The notes beneath the pieces were generated by a model. That model did no database searches and was not told the origin of the DNA. It was given only the letters and a program-made list of their open reading frames with translations. The position numbers were made by a program, and so were the translations under genes. Below, in pieces: positions 43,161 to 49,855 of a DNA stretch of 64,000 nt (positions are counted from its first letter, which is position 1; each line of letters starts with the position of its first letter). The stretch comes from JAUVKA01 sp964465145 (lineage in GTDB: Bacteria; Bacteroidota; Bacteroidia; Bacteroidales; UBA12481), in the NCBI GenBank assembly GCA_964465145.1, contig CAYXJR010000008.1, positions 21,998 through 85,997 on the forward strand, in the 5' to 3' direction.

Positions 43161-43916
43161 TTATTTCGCTGAGATTACCGGGTAAATAAATCCCGGCTTT
43201 TTGCCTGTTTTAAGATCTGCCACCGTGGCCATTGCCGCAACAAGCGGGTGGGTGTCTGTACTAAAACAGTAATCCAGATCTGAGGTAAATCCATTGTTTT
43301 TGAGGGTATTAACATGTTTGCAGCTGTCCAGGGTTTCTGCAATGCTGCCTATCCGTGTATCCCAAAAATTTTTGGCAATGTTTCCAAGATCATCTGTATT
43401 TATTAAGATTGATTTTTTCAGTCCTGATATTATCCCCCCCGCGCATAGAAAATCGTCCATTGAGAAATCCCCATGTGTGCCTGAACACAGCAAATGAACC
43501 GGCTGATCTGAAAATGAGAGGTATTTCACTATTGATGACAAATTAATAAAGGCAGCAAGAATGACCTCTGAAGCACCGGCAGCAATGCCTATAGCCTTTG
43601 TCCCATTGGTTGTGCTAAGTATTATGCCCCTGCCATGAACTTTTTCCACTGTATATTCCAATGGGGAATTGCCTGCATCAAAACCCTCAATTCTAACCGC
43701 ATCCCTTTCTCCTCCCATGATTGCATAGGGATACTGTGCTTTTATTTCCCATGCTTCTTCAATATTTCCGGCAGGGCGTATCCATGCTGCCCCGTTATAC
43801 AGTGCTGTCAGCATAACACTTGTTGCCCTCAGCACATCAATAACCACGGTCCTTGAACCTTCAATGAGGTCTGTCCGGGCATCCCTTGCAGAAAGAGAAA
43901 GGCTAATATTAATCAT
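43161..43916 (-). CDS. comB: ComB-family 2-phosphosulfolactate phosphatase-like protein
   Basis: A 251-residue member of the ComB family, which in methanogens dephosphorylates 2-phosphosulfolactate on the way to coenzyme M. Seen: TVVIDVLRATSVMLTAL, MGGERDAVRIEGFDAGNSPLEYT, IILSTTNGTKAI and LLCSGTHGDFSMDDFLCAG. Many bacteria without coenzyme M carry ComB homologues, so the substrate here is unknown; acting on a phosphorylated sulfonate or similar acid is an inference. It is the last gene of the minus-strand set pabB, pabC, comB, overlapping pabC by eight bases. Confidence 0.87.
   Translation of the reverse strand: MINISLSLSARDARTDLIEGSRTVVIDVLRATSVMLTALYNGAAWIRPAGNIEEAWEIKAQYPYAIMGGERDAVRIEGFDAGNSPLEYTVEKVHGRGIILSTTNGTKAIGIAAGASEVILAAFINLSSIVKYLSFSDQPVHLLCSGTHGDFSMDDFLCAGGIISGLKKSILINTDDLGNIAKNFWDTRIGSIAETLDSCKHVNTLKNNGFTSDLDYCFSTDTHPLVAAMATVADLKTGKKPGFIYPVISAK
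43178..43202 (+). terminator. Terminator of the POT gene, inside the end of comB
   Basis: CCGGG (43178-43182), nine-base loop, CCCGG (43192-43196), C, then five T (43198-43202). It works in the plus direction and lies within the last codons of the convergent comB gene. Confidence 0.6.
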
Positions 43917-44514
43917 GATCCTTTATTTTTGAAATGTCCAATTCGAGGACATCCTCCCATGGCATCATGGCATTGAATAAGCGGATTTTAGAAAAATCTT
44001 TCAAATCATCCCTGCTGATATTTCCCGGAATAATTATGCTCCGGTCGAGCAACAAGGCTCTTTGTGTACCCTCCAGTAGGGGTTTTTCAGGTGTGATCCA
44101 AAGGCCATCTTTCTCAAGTGCGATGTTTGTATATCTGGTATCAGTAAGTAAACCTGCACGGGTGAAAATTATTTCTGTATTAATATCCCTGGGAGACAGA
44201 AGGTTGCCGAAAACTGACCTATCAGCATATTTGAGATTGTAAAGCATGTCAGGTTTTTCCAAAAGCAATAATTGGATGATATTTCTTTTTTGATATAATC
44301 CGATAGAGACTTTAAAATCTGTATTAGAGTATACCATACTGTATTTATAAACTCCTGAATCCTGGCCAGTAGTAATTTTAATCAATTCCCTGATCGCTGG
44401 TAATTCACGCTTCCCATACAGAATTATCAATGAGCGGTCGATGCGGTCTTCATGGTAGGATAAATTCATCATCATACCCTTTTCTACCCGTATGGTTTCA
44501 AGTAATCGGCACAT
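43909..44514 (-). CDS. pabC: Class IV aminotransferase, aminodeoxychorismate lyase type
   Basis: A 201-residue PLP enzyme expected to convert 4-amino-4-deoxychorismate to 4-aminobenzoate and pyruvate for folate. The layout matches Bacteroidota PabC: CRLLETIRVEKG at the start, LSYHEDRIDRS, the probable PLP lysine in NLKYADRSVFGNLL (~125-138), IIFTRAGLLTDTRYTNIALEKDGLWITPEKPLLEGTQRALLL and RLFNAMMPWE. ATG at 44514 is used (a TTG lies four codons upstream). It overlaps pabB by 17 bases and comB by eight. Direct pairing with pabB supports the folate role. Confidence 0.86.
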   Translation of the reverse strand: MCRLLETIRVEKGMMMNLSYHEDRIDRSLIILYGKRELPAIRELIKITTGQDSGVYKYSMVYSNTDFKVSIGLYQKRNIIQLLLLEKPDMLYNLKYADRSVFGNLLSPRDINTEIIFTRAGLLTDTRYTNIALEKDGLWITPEKPLLEGTQRALLLDRSIIIPGNISRDDLKDFSKIRLFNAMMPWEDVLELDISKIKDHD

Positions 44515-45469
44515 ATACTTTATCAATCATTTCCTGGTATTCTTTTTCCACTTCACTCTGAAATGTTATACCCCCGCCGCTTTTATAAGTAAAGCCGGCG
44601 CCGCTTTTTTCTATATATCTGATCATTACAGCGCTGTCGAGATTCTCGCCGTCAAATACTCCAAAAACTCCGGTATAAAATGTCCTGGAATAATCCTCGG
44701 TATTCAGGAGGATCTCTACTGTTTTTTCTTTCGGAGCACCCGAAATGGAACCCGCAGGTAAAATAGCTGACAGAATATCTCCAATATGGCTACGGTAATT
44801 ATCTGGCAAAATACCTGATATCTCTGAGCTGGCCTGGAGGATATTTTTCTCATGGGTTTTAATAGTCTCAATATACCTGAACCTTTCTACCTTAACCTTT
44901 CGTGCAACTATACTGAGATCGTTACGCATGAGATCAACTATGGTATTATGCTCTAAGATTTCTTTGGGGTCATTGAGTAAAATATATTCAGCCTTTGGTA
45001 TGCTGCAGTCGATTGTACCCTTCATGGGGTAGGTCGTTATTTTATTTCCCTTTATTCTGATAAAAGTTTCCGGTGAAAAGACAACAAAATGATTGCGGAA
45101 GTAAAGTTTATATGGAGCTTTTGCACCGCGGAAAATGCTCATCAGGTCAAGGTTTGTCTCAACATGTGTGGGCTGTGTGAGATTTATCAAGTAAGTGTCG
45201 CCATTTTTAATGTGGCTCATAATAGTCTCAAATTTAGCCTTGTAGTCTTCAAACTTAACAGGATGCTTAATGAAAGAAAGTTTATAGGGGGAATTGTTTT
45301 CCTTTGGCTGGCTTGATAATCCCGGGATTTGAAAGTGTATATCATGGGGCAGGCTTTCGAGGGGGAAAACTTCGGGCTGCTTTCCTTCAAAATCAATAAT
45401 GAACAAAAAAGCTTGTTCTTTTTTGCCCAGTTCATTTAATTTATTGAAAAATGGATTGTTCCAAATCAT
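44498..45469 (-). CDS. pabB: Aminodeoxychorismate synthase component I
   Basis: A 323-residue chorismate-binding enzyme that aminates chorismate for 4-aminobenzoate. It is shorter than E. coli PabB since it lacks much of the N-terminal domain, a common Bacteroidota form. Motifs: IKNGDTYLINLTQPT, YFRNHFVVFSPETFIRIKGNKITTYPMKGT, LLNDPKEILEHNTIVDLMRNDLSIV, and ILPAGSISGAPKEKTVEIL, then FYTGVFGVFD and the C-terminal YKSGGGITFQSEVEKEYQEMIDK. The glutamine amidotransferase PabA is not nearby. ATG at 45469 is chosen over a TTG two codons upstream. A promoter box TACCTTTG lies at 45495-45488 on the same strand. Confidence 0.92.
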   Translation of the reverse strand: MIWNNPFFNKLNELGKKEQAFLFIIDFEGKQPEVFPLESLPHDIHFQIPGLSSQPKENNSPYKLSFIKHPVKFEDYKAKFETIMSHIKNGDTYLINLTQPTHVETNLDLMSIFRGAKAPYKLYFRNHFVVFSPETFIRIKGNKITTYPMKGTIDCSIPKAEYILLNDPKEILEHNTIVDLMRNDLSIVARKVKVERFRYIETIKTHEKNILQASSEISGILPDNYRSHIGDILSAILPAGSISGAPKEKTVEILLNTEDYSRTFYTGVFGVFDGENLDSAVMIRYIEKSGAGFTYKSGGGITFQSEVEKEYQEMIDKVYVPIT

Positions 45470-45479
45470 AAGCAAGCAC

Positions 45480-45495
45480 TACCTTTACAAAGGTA
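45480..45495. promoter_or_regulatory. Palindromic divergent promoter core, pabB / DUF192 gene
   Basis: TACCTTTACAAAGGTA. On the minus strand it contains TACCTTTG, a full -7 box for pabB 18 bases from its ATG; on the plus strand it contains TACCTTTA, one base off, 44 bases before the ATG at 45531. No clear -33 boxes. Confidence 0.5.
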
Positions 45496-45530
45496 AAGTA
45501 AACATATTGAAGCTTATTAAACCATACAAA

Positions 45531-46124
45531 ATGACAAGAAAAAGAACTTTTTCCAGCACACCCGGGGGCATGCAGGGCCACCATCAACCCCAAAAAGGAA
45601 GAACGATGATATATCTCGTTCTGCTGGTGGCAGTTATTATTATAATGTTCAGTTTGGGCAAGATTTTCAATGGGCCATCGGGTAGAAGCGCTATGGATAG
45701 TTCAGGAAAATTTTCGAATCCATTGCCTGATAACAGCTTTTCGAAGGAAGGCGAATTGGAGTTGTTCAATGATTTGGATTCACTGATTGTTAAGATAGAA
45801 ATTGAGATTGCGGATGATGATACTCAAACTCAAAAAGGGCTGATGTACCGAAGGTCGATGAATGAAAACCAGGGGATGTTGTTCATCTTCCCCGAAATGG
45901 AAATCCGTTCCTTCTGGATGAAAAATACTTATATCCCATTAGACCTGATATACATGGATGATCAAAGGGTTATTGTTCATATTCATGAAAGCGCACAACC
46001 CAAATCAGAAGAGTCAATACCATCAATAAAGCCCGCAAAATATGTTCTTGAGGTCAACGAAGGGTTCAGTGCTAAGTATTTTCTCAAGGTAGGGGACAGT
46101 ATGAGTTTTGTGAGGACTTATTAG
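45531..46124 (+). CDS. DUF192 domain membrane-anchored protein
   Basis: A 197-residue protein with one N-terminal helix (MIYLVLLVAVIIIMFSLGKIF, ~26-46) after a basic cytoplasmic tail, then a DUF192 domain at ~85-195: VKIEIEIADDDTQTQKGLMYRRSMNENQGMLFIFPEMEIRSFWMKNTYIPLDLIYMD, ending with EVNEGFSAKYFLKVGDSMSF. DUF192 proteins are small extracytoplasmic beta barrels of unknown function. ATG at 45531 is chosen since the divergent promoter core lies upstream; the frame stays open further back but runs through pabB. Followed by a short-repeat region. Confidence 0.85.
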   Translation: MTRKRTFSSTPGGMQGHHQPQKGRTMIYLVLLVAVIIIMFSLGKIFNGPSGRSAMDSSGKFSNPLPDNSFSKEGELELFNDLDSLIVKIEIEIADDDTQTQKGLMYRRSMNENQGMLFIFPEMEIRSFWMKNTYIPLDLIYMDDQRVIVHIHESAQPKSEESIPSIKPAKYVLEVNEGFSAKYFLKVGDSMSFVRTY

Positions 46125-46131
46125 GGGGAAG

Positions 46132-46215
46132 TGACGAATGACGGGTGACGAAGACAAAATAAGGTTACGAGAAGTTACGTAAGGTAACAAAAAAGGTTAC
46201 GTAAGGTTACGAAGG
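46132..46215. repeat. Short tandem repeats upstream of the hip module
   Basis: TGACGAA, TGACGGG, TGACGAA in tandem (46132-46152), then a cluster of AAGGTTACG-type units (AAGGTTACGAG, AAGTTACGT, AAGGTAAC, AAGGTTACGT, AAGGTTACGAAG; ~46161-46215). It fills most of the gap between the DUF192 gene and hipB. Confidence 0.8.
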
Positions 46216-46261
46216 GTTTGGTGATAGAAGAACTCGATTTTATAGAAACAGAATAAAATTA

Positions 46262-46317
46262 TATGTTATTAAACATAATATTTAAAAATATGGCTAAAAT
46301 ATATGGTATAGCATATA
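46262..46317. promoter_or_regulatory. Two inverted repeats upstream of hipB, candidate HipB operators
   Basis: TATGTT-ATTA-AACATA (46262-46277) and TATATG-GTATAG-CATATA (46300-46317) both have perfect six-base arms and lie just before the promoter box at 46326. HipB-type antitoxins usually bind such sites to repress their own operon, so this is a reasonable but untested operator region. Confidence 0.45.
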
Positions 46318-46325
46318 AATAGATG

Positions 46326-46333
46326 TATATTTG
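46326..46333 (+). promoter_or_regulatory. -7 promoter element of the hipBST operon
   Basis: TATATTTG matches TAnnTTTG, 16 bases before the ATG at 46349. It overlaps an in-frame TTG (46331), which excludes that start. No -33 TTTG is seen, as expected if the promoter is weak or controlled. Confidence 0.5.
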
Positions 46334-46348
46334 TTTGGTTATATTAAA

Positions 46349-46567
46349 ATGCATATAATGGAACGATTGGCAAGCTTTGTTAAAAAGAGACGAAAAGAGG
46401 TGAATTTGACACAGGAAGAATTTGCTGAACGATCAGGAGTGGCCTTAACAGTTATTCGCAAAATTGAGCAGGGTAAAACCAATCTGAACCTGGGAAAGGT
46501 AAATTTGGTGCTGTCTATGTTCGGACATGAACTGGTTCCGGCTAATTCCAAAGAGGTAAAAGAATAG
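46349..46567 (+). CDS. hipB: HipB-type XRE antitoxin / transcriptional regulator
   Basis: A 72-residue helix-turn-helix protein: LASFVKKRRKEVNLTQEEFAERSGVALTVIRKIEQGKTNLNLGKVNLVLSMFGHEL is an XRE/HipB DNA-binding domain with little else. It is expected to bind the inverted repeats just upstream and to take part in neutralising the toxin. Start either ATG at 46349 or the one at 46358; promoter position excludes upstream starts. It is followed, 14 bases later, by hipS. The order hipB, hipS, hipT matches the three-gene HipBST type. Confidence 0.88.
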   Translation: MHIMERLASFVKKRRKEVNLTQEEFAERSGVALTVIRKIEQGKTNLNLGKVNLVLSMFGHELVPANSKEVKE

Positions 46568-46581
46568 GTAGATAGTTGATT

Positions 46582-46914
46582 ATGAGACGAGCCAAAGTAT
46601 ATTATCAGGATATTTTAGCCGGAATATTGACTGAGTCAGATGACGGCGAATACTACTTTGCGTATATTAAAAGTTTCATAAATCAGCATTCTGATCAATT
46701 CATCACTTTTTCAATGCCGGTTTGTGATAAAACTTATCAGGATAAAAGGCTTTTCTCATTTTTTAATGGCCTGATACCGGAGGGCTGGTTGCTTGACATT
46801 GCTTCTAAAACCTGGAAGATCAACACAGATGACAGGATGGGTTTATTAATGGCATGTTGTCAGAATTGCGTCGGAGCAGTTAGTGTCAAACCGATAAAGG
46901 AAGAAGATGAGTAA
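46582..46914 (+). CDS. hipS: HipS-like protein (HipA N-terminal subdomain)
   Basis: A 110-residue protein equal to the N-terminal subdomain of HipA (Couple_hipA type): AKVYYQDILAGILTESDDGEYYFAYIKSF, PVCDKTYQDKRLFSFFNGLIPEGWLLDIASKTWKINTDDRMGLLMACCQNCVGAVSVKP. In HipBST of E. coli O127, the separate HipS acts as the antitoxin of the HipT kinase, unlike the two-gene HipBA. ATG at 46582 is chosen, as the frame upstream begins with TTG ATT. It overlaps hipT by eight bases. Confidence 0.87.
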   Translation: MRRAKVYYQDILAGILTESDDGEYYFAYIKSFINQHSDQFITFSMPVCDKTYQDKRLFSFFNGLIPEGWLLDIASKTWKINTDDRMGLLMACCQNCVGAVSVKPIKEEDE

Positions 46915-47848
46915 TAAATGTCTATACTGCTGTGGAGATCTGACAAGTGGAATAGATTACCACGAAAAATGCAGCCTGATTTTTTTTGGATCCCGGCAGG
47001 CACCCAAACTTCTGTATTCATATGATCAGATGTCGGAGCTGGCAAAACATGTGGTGGATCGGAGCATTTCTGTTCCTGGGGTACAACCGAAAATTTTCAT
47101 GTCGATAGTTGATGGTGCAGTTAATAAAACTGATAAACGACTGACAGTTATTGGGGTCCTGGGAGGAAATTTTATTCTGAAGCCACCATCACCTGACTAT
47201 CCGGAAATGCCTCAGAACGAGCATGTAAGCATGCGAATTGCTGAGGCGTTTGGAATATGGGTTGTTCCGTCAAGCCTGATCCGACTGCAATCCGGGGAGT
47301 TATCCTATATCACCAGGCGCATTGACAGAACGGCGAGTGGACAGAAAATCCACATGTTGGATATGTATCAGATACTTGAAGTATTTGACAAGTATAAGGG
47401 ATCTCATGAGAAAATAGGAAAGGCCTTGGGAGACTATTCCATTAATACCTTGTTGGATAAATTGTTCTTTTTTGAGCTGACACTTTTTTGTTTCCTGTTT
47501 GGTAACAACGACATGCATCTGAAAAATTTCTCCATGATTAATCAACTCTCAGGATGGGTTTTGTCTCCGGCTTATGACTTGTTGAATGTGACTCTGGTCT
47601 TGCCGGGAGATACTGAAGAATTAGCCCTTTCAATGGAAGGGAAAAAGAAAAAACTTTCGCGGCAACATTTCGAGAGATTTGGAGAAAAATTGGAGCTTAG
47701 CCAAAAACAGATAAATGGAGTATTCAAACGATTCAATATTAACATACCTAAAGCCGTTCATTGGATTGATCGATCATTTTTATCCGAAGAATTCAAGGCT
47801 AAGTATTTGGCAATTGTTGAAGATCGATATGCCAAGCTTTACTTATGA
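46907..47848 (+). CDS. hipT: HipT-like serine/threonine kinase toxin
   Basis: A 313-residue HipA-C kinase, separate from the N-terminal subdomain. At the N-terminus is a small cysteine motif C5-x2-C8...H19-x2-C22 that looks like a zinc knuckle. Next is DRSISVPGVQPK (~51-62), whose S53-I-S55 corresponds to the autophosphorylation SIS motif of HipT. The kinase core has FILKPPSPDYPEMPQNE, catalytic GNNDMHLKN (D202) and the metal-binding SPAYDLL (D224). HipT of E. coli phosphorylates tryptophanyl-tRNA synthetase; the target here is unknown. Catalytic residues are intact, so activity is likely. Confidence 0.88.
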   Translation: MSNKCLYCCGDLTSGIDYHEKCSLIFFGSRQAPKLLYSYDQMSELAKHVVDRSISVPGVQPKIFMSIVDGAVNKTDKRLTVIGVLGGNFILKPPSPDYPEMPQNEHVSMRIAEAFGIWVVPSSLIRLQSGELSYITRRIDRTASGQKIHMLDMYQILEVFDKYKGSHEKIGKALGDYSINTLLDKLFFFELTLFCFLFGNNDMHLKNFSMINQLSGWVLSPAYDLLNVTLVLPGDTEELALSMEGKKKKLSRQHFERFGEKLELSQKQINGVFKRFNINIPKAVHWIDRSFLSEEFKAKYLAIVEDRYAKLYL

Positions 47849-47852
47849 TTCA

Positions 47853-47940
47853 GTTATTCGGTTATTTGGTTATTCCGTTATTCTTAATATCTTGATTTTC
47901 TTTATTCTTAAGTCTTGAGTCTTGAATAAGAGTCTTTTAT
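47853..47940. repeat. Eight-base tandem array and AGTCTTG repeats after hipT
   Basis: GTTATTCG, GTTATTTG, GTTATTCC, GTTATTCT in tandem (47853-47884), then AGTCTTG-type units (to about 47940). It separates hipT from the convergent membrane-protein gene and mirrors the short repeats on the other side of the hip module. Confidence 0.8.
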
Positions 47941-48344
47941 CTTGTATCTTGATTCTTATGTCTTTTCTTGATCCCCATCTCCATCACCCCAACATAGATA
48001 TGAAATACCCCGGTAATAAGGAAAATAGGAAAAACTGCATTGGGAATGAAGCTTCCCTGAATGATAGCCAAAACGATGTAGACAACCACAACAACAATTC
48101 CTCCGGCTATTTCATTTTGATAAGCCCAGATAATACCGAAAAACATCGTTAGGATTCCAACAAATATCATGGCTTCTGATCCCGTAAGATTGATGAGCCT
48201 GTCTATACCACCCTGTCCAATTGCACCGATCAGCATAACCAGAAATAGTATGGGCCCAATACCATTAGCAACGGTTTTGACAATCTTAACAATTTTTTCA
48301 TCTTGTTCCAGTTGTTTTTCCGGATCCTTTCTGGGGGTTTTCAT
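47937..48344 (-). CDS. Small membrane protein downstream of dctQ
   Basis: A 135-residue protein with a charged N-terminus (MKTPRKDPEKQLEQDEKIVKIVKTVANG) and four hydrophobic segments (IGPILFLVMLIGAIGQGGI, MIFVGILTMFFGIIWAYQ, AGGIVVVVVYIVLAIIQGSF, FPIFLITGVFHIYVGVME). I do not recognise the family. It takes the place where the large TRAP permease DctM would be expected, but it is far too small (DctM is ~430 residues) and shows no DctM motif. The start overlaps the dctQ stop by four bases (ATGA), so it is translated with the TRAP genes. Confidence 0.65.
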   Translation of the reverse strand: MKTPRKDPEKQLEQDEKIVKIVKTVANGIGPILFLVMLIGAIGQGGIDRLINLTGSEAMIFVGILTMFFGIIWAYQNEIAGGIVVVVVYIVLAIIQGSFIPNAVFPIFLITGVFHIYVGVMEMGIKKRHKNQDTR

Positions 48345-48820
48345 TTTGTGATTTCTCTTCGTTTTTCAAATATTTCTGCCAGGGCATAGAAGGCTATCAG
48401 GATACCACTAAAGGGAAGAACCAGGTAAACATAACCCAGGGGGATTCCCAAGGCGGGTGAAATCTGTTTTAATGTAAGGGTGATATACACCAGGCGTATT
48501 CCTCCCGCTACCAGGACCAGAATAGCGAAAGACATTATCAAAAGGCTGATGAAAGTATTAAGGTATTTTTTTGACTTTCCTGTAAGTTTAGATGGTAGTA
48601 TATCAATTGCAAGGTGCTTTTTTTTACCCATGGCATAAGCTGATCCCAGTAATCCTACCCATATAAGCAGGAACCTGGCTAGTTCATCAGTGAATGAACT
48701 GGGTGATTTGACTACGTACCTTGCAAGTACTTGCCAAACCACATCAATAACTAAAACGGACATGGTGATAATCAAAGCTATAGCCAGGAATTGATCGACG
48801 AACTTTCTTGTTTTTATCAT
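48341..48820 (-). CDS. dctQ: TRAP transporter small permease (DctQ family)
   Basis: A 159-residue inner membrane protein with four helices. The DctQ pattern is clear: VIDVVWQVLARYVVKSPSSFTDELARFLLIWVGLLGSAYAMGKKKHLAIDIL (~25-80), then two helices with ISPALGIPLGYVYLVLPFSGILIAFYALAEI. In TRAP systems DctQ and DctM together carry substrate with sodium, using a DctP binding protein. Overlaps dctP by four bases (ATGA) and the small membrane gene by four. No DctM gene is in the window. Confidence 0.9.
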   Translation of the reverse strand: MIKTRKFVDQFLAIALIITMSVLVIDVVWQVLARYVVKSPSSFTDELARFLLIWVGLLGSAYAMGKKKHLAIDILPSKLTGKSKKYLNTFISLLIMSFAILVLVAGGIRLVYITLTLKQISPALGIPLGYVYLVLPFSGILIAFYALAEIFEKRREITK

Positions 48821-49815
48821 GGCAGGTTGGAAGATTTTGTAGTATATTCCTGTGCTTCAATGGATTCAATTATTTCCCTTAAAACGGGGTCTTTCTTATA
48901 TTTTTCGATTATCGGCTTGACTTTTTCCCTAAAGGGCTGCTTGTCGGGATAAAATATTTGAACTCCGGCTTCCCGCACTGCTTCAAGGGATTCTTTTTCT
49001 GATTCGATCCATAGTTTTTGCTGGTAGACAAATGATTCATTCGCTGCCTGAGATAACCAGCCTCTCTCTTCCTCACTCATTTTATCCCAGGTATGTGTAC
49101 TGATAAGCAACACATCCGGGATAGAAGTATGCTCATCAATGCTATAATATTTACACACCTCATAATGATGTGAAAGATAAAAACTGGGAGGATTGTTCTC
49201 GGCACCGTCAACAACTCCTCCCTGCAGGGCTGTATATAATTCTCCCCAGGAAATGGGTGTTGCCGCTCCACCAAACATTTTTACCATATCGATAGAAGTA
49301 GGGCTTGACATCACCCGGATTTTCATTCCTTCAAGGTCTTCAGGACGGAGTATAGGTTTATTTTTTGTGTAGAAACTGCGGCTCCCCGAATCATAAAAGC
49401 ATAATCCCCGAAGCCAAAATTCTTCTCCTGTGGCGAGTATTTTTTTGCCGACTGGTCCGCCAAGAACAGCCGACTGATGTTCACGGCTTGTAAAGATGTA
49501 TGGAATACTCAACACTTTATAAACCGGGGCAAATCCTTCCATAACGGCAGCCGAGACCTTGGTTATGTCAACGGAGCCTATTTGTAGCAGCTCCAGACAT
49601 TGTCGTTCTGTGCCTAGCTGCTGGCTGGGGTATAACTTTATTTCCAGTTTACCCTCGGATAATTCAAAGGCCCGTTTGGCCATAAATTCCATGGCAATGT
49701 GAACAGAATGTTTGGTATCCAGTCCATGTGCCAGAATGAGAGTTTTTTTAGATTGCGGGCTGCAGGAGGCCAGTATAATTCCAATAATCAGAAGGAAAAT
49801 AAATCGCTTTATCAT
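48817..49815 (-). CDS. dctP: TRAP transporter substrate-binding lipoprotein (DctP family)
   Basis: A 332-residue periplasmic binding protein. N-terminus MIKRFIFLLIIGIILASCSP is a lipoprotein signal with lipobox LASC. DctP motifs follow: SEGKLEIKLYPSQQLGTERQCLELLQIGSVDI, LRGLCFYDSGSRSFYTKNKPILRPEDLEGMKIRVMSSPTSIDMVKMFGGAATPISWGELYTALQGGVVDGAENNP, with the conserved arginine in MKIRV that binds the substrate carboxylate. ATG at 49815 is used; the frame extends to a GTG at 49845. The neighbouring Gfo/Idh/MocA dehydrogenase suggests a sugar-acid substrate, but this is inference. Confidence 0.9.
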   Translation of the reverse strand: MIKRFIFLLIIGIILASCSPQSKKTLILAHGLDTKHSVHIAMEFMAKRAFELSEGKLEIKLYPSQQLGTERQCLELLQIGSVDITKVSAAVMEGFAPVYKVLSIPYIFTSREHQSAVLGGPVGKKILATGEEFWLRGLCFYDSGSRSFYTKNKPILRPEDLEGMKIRVMSSPTSIDMVKMFGGAATPISWGELYTALQGGVVDGAENNPPSFYLSHHYEVCKYYSIDEHTSIPDVLLISTHTWDKMSEEERGWLSQAANESFVYQQKLWIESEKESLEAVREAGVQIFYPDKQPFREKVKPIIEKYKKDPVLREIIESIEAQEYTTKSSNLP

Positions 49816-49855
49816 AAGACTGGTTTCGCTACCGTGTGCGTACACGAAAATACAA

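Noticed and set aside
43161..43916. Coenzyme M biosynthesis from the ComB homologue
   Set aside because: No other coenzyme M genes are present, and ComB homologues are widespread in bacteria without it; only the family name is retained.
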